A stretch of 64,000 nt of DNA from Erysipelotrichaceae bacterium 66202529 (GTDB taxonomy: Bacteria; Bacillota_I; Bacilli_A; Erysipelotrichales; Erysipelotrichaceae). The notes under the pieces were generated by a model. It had not been told where the DNA came from and searched no databases. It worked only from the letters and a program-made list of their open reading frames with translations. Below, in pieces: positions 50,462 to 58,439 of this stretch. Within the stretch, counting starts at the first letter, position 1, and every line of letters starts with the position of its first letter. The position numbers and the translations under genes are program-made. Location: NCBI GenBank assembly GCA_017161075.1, contig CP046174.1:868001-932000 (forward strand), in the 5' to 3' direction.

Positions 50462-52651
50462 ATGAATACGATAGAACAGAAGGAAGCCGGAAAGAATATG
50501 CTGGAAGCTATACGCATCGGCGTCTGTAAATACCTTGTAAATGAAGAATTTTCAATGCTGTGGGCAAATGATGCCTTTTATGCAATGTGCGGTTACAATG
50601 AAGAGGAATTTCATACACTGTTTCATGACAGTGCTGCTGCCTTCTTCCATAACGTACCGGAAGAATTTGAAAAGCTGAATAATGTGATTAAGCATGCCCT
50701 TCAAAGCCATGGCCAGCAGGCAGAAGGTCTCTGCCATCTTCCGTCAAAGGATGGAGGCTTGTGGGTGCACATGACAGGAACCTTTGCAGAGGAACAGATT
50801 GACGGTATTCCGGTTATCTATGTCATTTATACGGATGTGGAGGATATGGTGGAGGTACGCATGAATCTGGAACAGGAGCATGAACGGCTGAATCTGGCAT
50901 TGCAGATGGAGATGAAAACCGTTGCCTGTATCCGCTTGATGTATATTTCCAATGATATGGATTCTTATATGGATCAGCTGTTAAAGGAAATCGGAGAGTT
51001 TATGCATGCGGAACGCGCCTATGTGTTTGAATTGCAGGACGGCCGTATGAGCAATACCTTTGAGTGGTGTAATGAGGGTGTTGAATCCTCGATAGCCTTC
51101 TGTCAGAATATGGATGTTTCTCTGCTGGCAGTCTGGAAGGACTTCATAGAAGCGGGGAAAAATGTTTCCATACCGGATGTGGAGCGTATACGGACAGAAT
51201 TTCCGGAAACCTATGAGGTTTTGCACGTACAGAATATCCGAAGCATTGCGCTGTCACCGATTGTTCAGAATAATAAGAGTACAGGTTTTATCGGTGTGGA
51301 TAATCCGGCTCTGGAGTATATGCAGAATTTCTCCATGCTGGAAACAATCAGCTATTTTATGAGTGTGGCTATGGAAAAAAAGAATCTGAATGACAGACTG
51401 CTGCACTATAGCTATTATGATGATCTGACAGGTGTATACAACAGAAACCGCTATCTACAGGATTTGAAGCAGCTTAATGGAAAGGCTGTTTCATTGGGAA
51501 TTGTATATATGGATATCAACGGGTTAAAGGATATCAATGACCATCTGGGACATACCTATGGTGATAAGGTACTGAGTGAAGGGGCATCCATACTGAAAAA
51601 GGTATTTGATACAGCATCAATCTATCGCATTGGCGGTGATGAGTTTGTTGTCTTCCTGCAAGCTGTGGAGGAGCAGACATTTCTTCAGCAGGTGGAGATA
51701 TTGAAGCAGGCAATCGTGGGAAGTGCAAACTGCAAGGGGGCAATCGGATATATCTGGACGCCTACGTGCCAGAATCTTTCTGATAAGATTACAGATGCTG
51801 ATGAATATATGTATCAGGATAAAATGCAGTATTATCGTAAAAATCCGAACTCTAACCGCTATCGCTGCTGTAATGATACCGTATTGCAGCTTGCGGATCG
51901 AAGTATTCTGATGAGGGCACTGGAGGAACAGCAATTTGAGGTATATCTGCAGCCTAAGGTGAATTTCAAAAAGGAGCTGATTGGCGGGGAAGCTCTGATT
52001 CGCTACCATGATGAAAACGGTGTCCTGATTATGCCGAATGAATTTATCCCTTCCCTGGAGGAGGCCAGAACGATTCGTTATGTCGATTTTTTCGCCTTTG
52101 AACAGGTATGCCGTCTGCTTTGCCGGTGGCATAAAGAGGGCAGAAGGCTGACTCCTCTGAGTGTGAATTTTTCACGCTATACCTTGCGTATGGCTGATTT
52201 TCTGGGAGAATTGGAGCGTATATGGAACAAATATCAGGTTCCGAAAAAGTATCTGGAAATTGAAATTATAGAAAATGATGAAAGTCTGGATAATGAATTT
52301 CTCATTATGATTATGGAGCGGATCAAGCGGCAGGGATATGCTATTTCCATTGACGATTTTGGTGCACGCTATTCTAATATGGCTCTGTTTATCAATGCAC
52401 AGCTGGATACGCTGAAGCTGGATCGCAGCATGATGCAGGATTTACAGAATAACCGGCGTTCTCAAATGCTGATTTCCTCTCTTGTACAGATTTGTCACAA
52501 CCTGAATATGCAACTGATTGTAGAGGGAGTGGAGACAAGGGAACAGTTTGATATCCTAAAGCAGCTGGATTGTGACGGCTTACAGGGGTATCTGATTGAC
52601 CGTCCGATTCCAATACATGACTTTGAACAAAAATATATAAAGACATCGTGA
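50462..52651 (+). CDS. PAS-GAF-GGDEF-EAL c-di-GMP turnover protein
   Basis: A 729-residue cytosolic signalling protein. Residues about 20-130 are PAS-like (WANDAFYAMCGYNEEEF), 165-320 GAF-like, 325-485 a GGDEF domain with intact GGDEF at 391-395 in YRIGGDEFVVF, and 490-725 an EAL domain with E510 in GEALIRY, N in SVNFSRY, E in LEIEIIEND, the pair in SIDDFGARY, K in LKLDRSM, E in VEGVET and Q in LQGYLID. Both catalytic sets look intact, so it could make and break c-di-GMP, with the sensor domains choosing. TTTACAGATATA-type helices are absent; no membrane segment. Confidence 0.92.
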   Translation: MNTIEQKEAGKNMLEAIRIGVCKYLVNEEFSMLWANDAFYAMCGYNEEEFHTLFHDSAAAFFHNVPEEFEKLNNVIKHALQSHGQQAEGLCHLPSKDGGLWVHMTGTFAEEQIDGIPVIYVIYTDVEDMVEVRMNLEQEHERLNLALQMEMKTVACIRLMYISNDMDSYMDQLLKEIGEFMHAERAYVFELQDGRMSNTFEWCNEGVESSIAFCQNMDVSLLAVWKDFIEAGKNVSIPDVERIRTEFPETYEVLHVQNIRSIALSPIVQNNKSTGFIGVDNPALEYMQNFSMLETISYFMSVAMEKKNLNDRLLHYSYYDDLTGVYNRNRYLQDLKQLNGKAVSLGIVYMDINGLKDINDHLGHTYGDKVLSEGASILKKVFDTASIYRIGGDEFVVFLQAVEEQTFLQQVEILKQAIVGSANCKGAIGYIWTPTCQNLSDKITDADEYMYQDKMQYYRKNPNSNRYRCCNDTVLQLADRSILMRALEEQQFEVYLQPKVNFKKELIGGEALIRYHDENGVLIMPNEFIPSLEEARTIRYVDFFAFEQVCRLLCRWHKEGRRLTPLSVNFSRYTLRMADFLGELERIWNKYQVPKKYLEIEIIENDESLDNEFLIMIMERIKRQGYAISIDDFGARYSNMALFINAQLDTLKLDRSMMQDLQNNRRSQMLISSLVQICHNLNMQLIVEGVETREQFDILKQLDCDGLQGYLIDRPIPIHDFEQKYIKTS

Positions 52652-52683
52652 TAATATAGCTTGTTTAATCATGATGGAGGTGA

Positions 52684-52722
52684 AACAGGTGCTTTTCCAT
52701 GCCGGAGGAGCATCTGTTTTTA
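52684..52722 (+). terminator. Terminator after the GGDEF-EAL gene
   Basis: Stem AACAGGTGCT / AGCATCTGTT with one G-T pair, 15-base loop and T run. Confidence 0.8.
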
Positions 52723-53028
52723 TTTGCTTAGTGTTTTCATAAGCAGGAGAGAAAAAGACATTTCATACTTTTAAGGCTGAAAAGCTCAGGACACCAAGCT
52801 AGGAGAAATGATATTCACTTATTTAATGGGGAGAATATACAGATTCTGCAGGGGTTGTTTTAGCAGGCTGCTCTGGCATTCCTGTATGGTATGCTATTTT
52901 ATGGAGCTGGTTTCATTATAGAAAATAGAAGCTTTTTTGTATTGTTTTTCGTGATTTTTAAAAAAATTTAGGAGTTTTGCAGATTTCCTTCGTATAGATA
53001 TATATAAAGACAAAGGAGGAAACTGTAA
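52723..53028. other. Intergenic, no gene seen
   Basis: About 305 AT-rich bases ahead of the Rpn-family gene. AAAGGAGGAAACTGTAA just before 53029 is its ribosome site. Confidence 0.5.
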
Positions 53029-54060
53029 ATGACGAAAGTGAAGGATAGGGAATATCCGATTCCCTTCCACAATGATGTTTTTTTCAAGTACATGCTGATT
53101 GGTGAGGACGCAGGCTCTGCGATGCTGAGAAGCAGGATCATCGAGGAGATCTACAAGCTGAAGGTACAAAGGACGAGGGTGCTGAATCCGGAGCTGCTGC
53201 CGGAAACCTTTTTCGGCAAGCGGGCGATCCTAGATGTGGTGCTGGAGGATGAGGATGGACATTTCTTCAATTTGGAAATGCAGGTATCCGGGTATACGGA
53301 GGAAGAGCAGCTGCGCTTCCAGCAGTATGGCTACCGCCTGGCGGAAAGACAGCTGAAGAAGGGGGATGATTACACAAAGCTGAAGCCGTTCTATCAGATC
53401 ATCTTCATGAACTGTAAGCCGAAGGATGGCAAACGAATGATACGCCACTACAAGGTAAGGGATGAGGACAATCAGGAGGAGCCGCATGGTACATTGAATC
53501 GCGCAATCGTATTTCTGCCGATGATCGAGCAGCGCATAAAGGAGGCTGGAGGAATAGAGAAGCTGACGGAATTTGAGACCTTTTGTTATGTGCTTGCATA
53601 TAATCCGGATGATGCTATACTAAAGATGAAGAGAAGGATGGTGGATGTAGCAATGGCAAAATATAATGAAATGAGAGAGGACGGACAGTTGTTCAGCTGG
53701 GCGGAATCAGTGGAATTTGCTGAGCGAGCAGTCCAGGCGAATCTGCGGGAGCAGACTGCAGAAGCCAGAAAAATAGGATTGGAAAAAGGCTTTCAACAAG
53801 GAATGGTAAAAGGAATGGAAGAAGGGTTAGAAAAAGGAATGGAAAAAGGAATGGAAAAAGGATTGGAAAAAGGCATTGAGGAAGGTCTGGAAAAAGGAAG
53901 GAAATCATTGTTGAAGTCACTCATATTACACAAATATGGAATTGATGATGCATGGGTGGATGCGCTGAGCGATCAACAGGTTGATGAAGCCGTCATTCAT
54001 ATTCTGGAATGTGATACCTATGAAGCCTTAAAGGATAGGCTTGGGGAAAAAGAAAAATAA
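53029..54060 (+). CDS. Rpn-family (PD-(D/E)XK) recombination-promoting nuclease/putative transposase
   Basis: A 343-residue protein of the Rpn/PDDEXK_2 family. The N-terminus PFHNDVFFKYMLIGEDAG is the family hallmark; the nuclease core is seen in KRAILDVVLEDEDGHFFNLEMQVSGY (D, then ExQ). Rpn proteins are DNA endonucleases linked to recA-independent recombination. Residues about 247-285 form a repeat-rich linker of GMEKG/GLEKG units, predicted as a long helix. A very strong ribosome site (AAAGGAGG) and a terminator frame the gene. GC-rich compared with the flanks. Confidence 0.88.
   Translation: MTKVKDREYPIPFHNDVFFKYMLIGEDAGSAMLRSRIIEEIYKLKVQRTRVLNPELLPETFFGKRAILDVVLEDEDGHFFNLEMQVSGYTEEEQLRFQQYGYRLAERQLKKGDDYTKLKPFYQIIFMNCKPKDGKRMIRHYKVRDEDNQEEPHGTLNRAIVFLPMIEQRIKEAGGIEKLTEFETFCYVLAYNPDDAILKMKRRMVDVAMAKYNEMREDGQLFSWAESVEFAERAVQANLREQTAEARKIGLEKGFQQGMVKGMEEGLEKGMEKGMEKGLEKGIEEGLEKGRKSLLKSLILHKYGIDDAWVDALSDQQVDEAVIHILECDTYEALKDRLGEKEK
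53788..53901 (+). repeat. In-gene 12-bp repeat array (GMEK/GLEK units)
   Basis: GGAATGGAAAAA and close variants repeat at 12-base steps inside the Rpn gene, encoding GMEK and GLEK. Because the unit is a multiple of three, copy-number change would lengthen or shorten the linker without frameshift. Confidence 0.75.
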
Positions 54061-54080
54061 TAAAGATATACATATTTTAT

Positions 54081-54114
54081 AGCTGAATCTCGTATTTCAG
54101 GATTCAGCTTTTTT
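54081..54114 (+). terminator. Terminator after the Rpn-family gene
   Basis: Stem AGCTGAATC / GATTCAGCT with an 11-base loop and T6. Confidence 0.88.
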
Positions 54115-54278
54115 ACGCCTTTATGCTGATTACCTGTCCTGGAGTTAAAAATTTTAAAACATGCTTTCTATACAGGATAAGACTTCTCTTATTATGAATA
54201 ATCAATAGGAGTTTTCCGGTTGCTTTTCCATGAAATTCATAGTAAGATTTGTTCTGTTGCAGAAAGTGGGAATTATAT

Positions 54279-55496
54279 ATGAATAACAAATCATGGAAAG
54301 CATTTCTTTTAAAATATCATTTTCAACTGTTTTTCATTGCAGTTGCACTGGAAAGTCTGGCGGCTAATTTTGCACATCCGATTACGCCGACCCTGATTAA
54401 GAATCTTCAGCTTCCGGACTATTCCTTCGGTATGCTGTATGCTGGAATGGCGTTTACTAATTTTTTGTTTTCTCCCTTCTGGGCAAAGCAGGTTACCCGC
54501 CTGGGAAGCCGCCGGGTTTTAGGAATCTGCTGTGTTGGCTATGGCGTTGGACAACTGTTGTTTGCTATTATGAAAACATTGCCTACCATCATGTTTGCCC
54601 GCCTGCTATCCGGCTTTTTTGTGGGTGGTATCATGGTAAGTATTCTGACCTATATCATCCATACCAGTTCTGTTGAAAACAGGGGACGATACCTTGCACT
54701 ATCCGCAACACTAACAACTGTATTTGCGGCGTTTGGATATCTGGTAGGTGGTTTTGCCGGTGTTGTTTCTATTCCGCTTACATTCACAATGCAAAGCGGA
54801 GTTCTTGTATTTTGCGGATTTATGTTTGCCGTATGCCTTTGTGAGGATAAGGAGAAGCAGACAAAGCCTATCCGTATATGGAAGGAAGCAAACCCTTTTC
54901 AGGCGTTTCTGGATGCCCGTCGTTTTATGACACTGACCTTTGCGATTTTATTTTTTGCGGTCTTTTTGACATCAACGGCAACAACTGCTTATGATCAGAA
55001 TTTCAATTATTTTATCAAGGATCAGTTTCAGTTCAATTCCTCCTATAACGGTATGCTGAAGGCTGTTGTCGGATTTATTTCCCTGCTTGCCAATACGACG
55101 ATCTGTGTATGGATTATGAAGAAAACCAATGTGAAAAAATCAGTAATTTATGTGCTTGGCGGAGCCGGTATCACGCTGCTTGCTATTACCATGCTGGAGG
55201 ATATTCTTCCATTTATTATGATCAATATCATTTTCTTTGCCTTGAATGCAATCTATATTCCATTACTGCAGGATTTATGTGCCTCAGCGTCCAATGCCAG
55301 TGACAGTAGTATGGTTATGGGCTTTTACAATGCCATGAAAAGTCTTGGTATGATTGCAGGTGCCCTGTTTGCTGGATTTATTTATTCCGCAGGGCCGAGA
55401 TTGTCCTTTCTGTATGCCGGTATATTCTTTTTGATTTCCATGCTGGCGGCAGTGTGGTATTATAAACGCTCCTTTAGAAAAACGGTAGCGGAATAA
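54279..55496 (+). CDS. MFS-family efflux transporter
   Basis: A 405-residue transporter with twelve predicted helices. The motif between helices 2 and 3 is FWAKQVTRLGSRRVLG, a variant of the MFS GxxxDRxGRR loop; helix 4-5 includes ARLLSGFFVGGIMVS. Such proteins export drugs or metabolites by proton antiport. ATG 54279 is preferred over the upstream TTG at 54249, though its ribosome site (GTGGGAA) is weak. Monocistronic. Confidence 0.88.
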   Translation: MNNKSWKAFLLKYHFQLFFIAVALESLAANFAHPITPTLIKNLQLPDYSFGMLYAGMAFTNFLFSPFWAKQVTRLGSRRVLGICCVGYGVGQLLFAIMKTLPTIMFARLLSGFFVGGIMVSILTYIIHTSSVENRGRYLALSATLTTVFAAFGYLVGGFAGVVSIPLTFTMQSGVLVFCGFMFAVCLCEDKEKQTKPIRIWKEANPFQAFLDARRFMTLTFAILFFAVFLTSTATTAYDQNFNYFIKDQFQFNSSYNGMLKAVVGFISLLANTTICVWIMKKTNVKKSVIYVLGGAGITLLAITMLEDILPFIMINIIFFALNAIYIPLLQDLCASASNASDSSMVMGFYNAMKSLGMIAGALFAGFIYSAGPRLSFLYAGIFFLISMLAAVWYYKRSFRKTVAE

Positions 55497-55531
55497 TTCT
55501 GTGATTAAGGAAGAAGCGATGAAGCAATATG

Positions 55532-55558
55532 AAAAAAGACCGGATGCGGTCTTTTTTT
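55532..55558 (+). terminator. Terminator after the MFS gene
   Basis: Stem AAAAGACCG / CGGTCTTTT with a 4-base loop and T7. Confidence 0.9.
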
Positions 55559-55927
55559 GTATAGGGAAAGGACAGTACCATAATCGAACAATCATAATCA
55601 TTTACTGTGTAAAGCCTCCAATGCTTTTTATAGCATAGGAGTATGAATTAGGGGAATGGAAAGATAAAGGAGTGTGCTGTTCCGCTATACTAGCTGTTTA
55701 CAGTACTGATAACAGGCGGCTGTGCAACATATGACAGGAAACTGCTTCAGCTCTGGAATTTCATGTCCTGTAGCTGATATCTTGTTATATACCTGAGTCT
55801 GTGCTAGCATACGAGATACAACTTGCTTTGTGAAAGGGAAATACGTGCAGAGTGCTGTACTATAATCCTCATTGATTCCATACTCATGGTGCTTTAAAAG
55901 AATTCTTCATTATCCGCAACCTATATG
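55559..55927. other. Intergenic, no gene seen
   Basis: About 370 bases between the MFS gene and the convergent acyltransferase remnant. No frame with a ribosome site and no hairpin of note. Confidence 0.45.
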
Positions 55928-57102
55928 TTAGGCTGTCTTGCTTTCGGCATATTGTTGCAGGAAGGCTGTCATATGGGCAAGTATTCGCTGTGCGGCAGCA
56001 ATTTGTATCGTATCTCCTGCAATGTGGCAGGACAGGGTACAGGTATCCTCCCATGAGGAAACAGATACCTGAAATGCCGGATATATACGGGGTCTTCCTG
56101 TCAAGTGGACGTAAGTTAGCGTACAGTCGTTGAAATATATACCGGAGGAATCAATTTTCCCCAAATTTGTATAAGAGATATCCGGTGTATGAAGAAGGCC
56201 TTTGCGAGGGTAGAGGTAATGGAAAGCGGTAGCTGTTTCACGCAGGGATGCAGGAAACGAATTGTATGCAGATCCTGATTGCGTGCTCGTTCAGTCAGTA
56301 TCTGTTCATGGATATCGGTAAGCAGAGCGTGGAATGGACGATGATCCAATCCTTCTATGGTTATCAGATATTCACCGACGAAATTTGCAATGCTCCATAC
56401 AGGCTTATGCTGTAGAAAGGAACGCAGGTTGACTGGACAGGGAATCGTAAGCTTATTGGCGGCAGTCATGTGATGCAAAGTCTGTGCATAGGCACATAGC
56501 AGCAGATCATTGATTGTCATATTCGAAGGACAGGCTCTATTTAGCAGCTTCAGGGGAATCGTCTGTTGTAGCTGCGTTGTATGGACTGGATGAGAATTAC
56601 CCGGCAACGCATAAAAAATCGGTTTTTTCCTCCTGGCAAGCGTATATTTTTGTTTTTTAACAGGTAGCGCATAAAGGCTTCGTATGTTATGAAAGGATAC
56701 AGTCTCACCGCGATAACAGGTACATAATAGCCGAAGCAGCTGTATGGCACCATCTCCATCACATAAAACGTGACTGATTCCGATACAGAGAAGCTCCTGC
56801 TGTTCCTCGTGTATGACCTGTACACAAAGCTGAGGATCGCGTTCTATATCCCAGCCTGTGAAATCAAACTGCTTCACCTCCTGAAGCATCGTAAAGCTGT
56901 TTTCTGTGCATGCTGTCCAGCAGTTGTGTTTTTTATCATAGCGGCAATTTAGCTCTGGCAGCAGCTGCAGACACCTGGTGAGTGCAGTCTGCAGCTTTAC
57001 CATAGAAAGATGAGGCTGCACGCTAAGATTCAGGAATAAAACGGGCTGCTGTGGAAGACATACCGCTTCCAGCAGATCCAGTAAATTAGCAGCATACTTC
57101 AT
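55928..57102 (-). pseudogene. Frameshifted condensation-domain/alcohol-acetyltransferase-like acyltransferase
   Basis: Two minus-strand frames together make one protein of about 390 residues. The first (56116-57102) carries the acyltransferase HxxxD motif in ISHVLCDGDG and the mid-domain MTINDLLLCAYAQTL; the second (from about 56180 down to 55928) carries the conserved tail PDISYTNLGKIDSSG and ends with a normal C-terminus. The frames overlap and the shift lies between about 56180 and 56293, most likely near 56185, consistent with loss of one base. Unless it is a sequencing error, the gene is broken. The family makes esters or acylated lipids; the substrate is unknown. AGGAGATGATTGG precedes the start. 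Confidence 0.82.
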
Positions 57103-57646
57103 CCAATCATCTCCTCCCGTATTTTCTTCATCATATCATCATGCCCTGAAATGTCAAGATAGGAAAAACAGTCAGAATGCAGCGATGTTTAACAAGTATT
57201 TTACAAGCAGGAAAGCATCATGTGTTATATAAGTATGTTGCTGGCCTGTGTTCCTATACTTTCTCTTTTTTACATATCGATAATACGCAAAAGAATAGAG
57301 TTGCATAAATCTGTGCAAAAGTAAAAGACAAACAGCTAAGGATATGCTATTCTTAACTATATAGTATGAAGCATTGTGGATATGAAAGTGAAGGTATGAA
57401 AAGAGCTATGCTGAAAGATCAGTCTTGCTGTTGTGTATGCAGGAACTGGACGAGCTGTAAAGAAAACAGGTGCACAGGTCGGTAAAGGTAGCTGCGTATA
57501 AAAAGCAACAGAAAAAACAAATGAATATAGCTGCATATATGCAATATGGAGGCGGTGTGCTGATAAATCTGTTTTGTGATAAGTGATTTTATATTACTTT
57601 CATACAATATGTGCCTGTACATGAGGTGCAGGAGAATGGAGGAGCT
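57103..57646. other. Intergenic, no gene seen
   Basis: About 540 AT-rich bases between divergent genes. Short frames only. Confidence 0.45.
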
Positions 57647-58267
57647 ATGAAAAAGATATGTGATGTATGCGGAAAACGAGCAGAGGGACTAGGAACCTGT
57701 CCGACGCAGTTTCATGATATCATCATGTGCAGCAGCTGTTATGAAGGGCTGCGTGCATTTGAGAAAGGAAGAAGTGTGAAAACCGTGCAGGAGCTGGAGG
57801 ATAAGCGTTTGCTGGCAATATCGGAAATGCAGGAAAAAGCCTATCCGTCCCGCGTGATAGAGAATGTAGATGCCTGGTTTGCGGAAAGAAAGCAAAAGCT
57901 TATAGTACGTGATATTGCGCAGCGCGAGGATGGCATGCTGATGACGACCTGTAACAGCTTTGCGGGATATCGTATTACTTCCTATCATGGGATCGTGAGC
58001 GGGGAAAGTGTACTTGGAACTGGATTTGCGAGTAGTTGGGATGCGTCTGTTTCAGATATGCTGGGGGCAGAATCCGCAAGCTTTATCAGTAAATTAAAAG
58101 AGGCAAGAGAGCTGGCAAGACAGCGTGCTGTGGAAAGCTGCCTGAACGCAGGAGGGAATGCTATGGTTGGTGTAGATATTGAATATACCATGTTTTCCAG
58201 TAATATGATTGGTGTAATTTTCAATGGTACCTGCGTGCGTGTTGAAAAAATCACTGAGGTTGAGTAA
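57647..58267 (+). CDS. YbjQ/UPF0145-like protein with N-terminal zinc ribbon
   Basis: A 206-residue protein. Residues 1-40 hold two CxxC pairs (CDVCGKRAEGLGTC and CSSCYEGL) that could bind zinc. Residues about 100-206 match the YbjQ putative metal-binding domain: TTCNSFAGYRITSYHGIVSGESVLG and CLNAGGNAMVGVDIEYT. The family forms ring-like oligomers; its function is not established to my knowledge. ATG 57647 has GGAGGAGCT upstream; a frame from 57611 adds 12 unsupported residues. Confidence 0.85.
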   Translation: MKKICDVCGKRAEGLGTCPTQFHDIIMCSSCYEGLRAFEKGRSVKTVQELEDKRLLAISEMQEKAYPSRVIENVDAWFAERKQKLIVRDIAQREDGMLMTTCNSFAGYRITSYHGIVSGESVLGTGFASSWDASVSDMLGAESASFISKLKEARELARQRAVESCLNAGGNAMVGVDIEYTMFSSNMIGVIFNGTCVRVEKITEVE

Positions 58268-58439
58268 TTACCATTTTGAGCTTCAGTATATGAAATCTTG
58301 TCATATTTCGAAATAATCCCTATCTATAAAGTATTTCACTAACTGTGAGATTACACACAAAGAGCCGTATGAGTTAATCAATACAGCCCTTTATAATAAT
58401 CAATTCAATTTTACACTAAATTCATGATATTATCGTAAA

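Noticed and set aside
53788..53901. CRISPR-like or satellite repeat
   Set aside because: The 12-base repeat is coding, in frame, without spacers.
53029..54060. Insertion sequence around the Rpn-family gene
   Set aside because: Despite the transposase-like family name, no terminal inverted repeats or target duplication were visible, and the gene has its own terminator.
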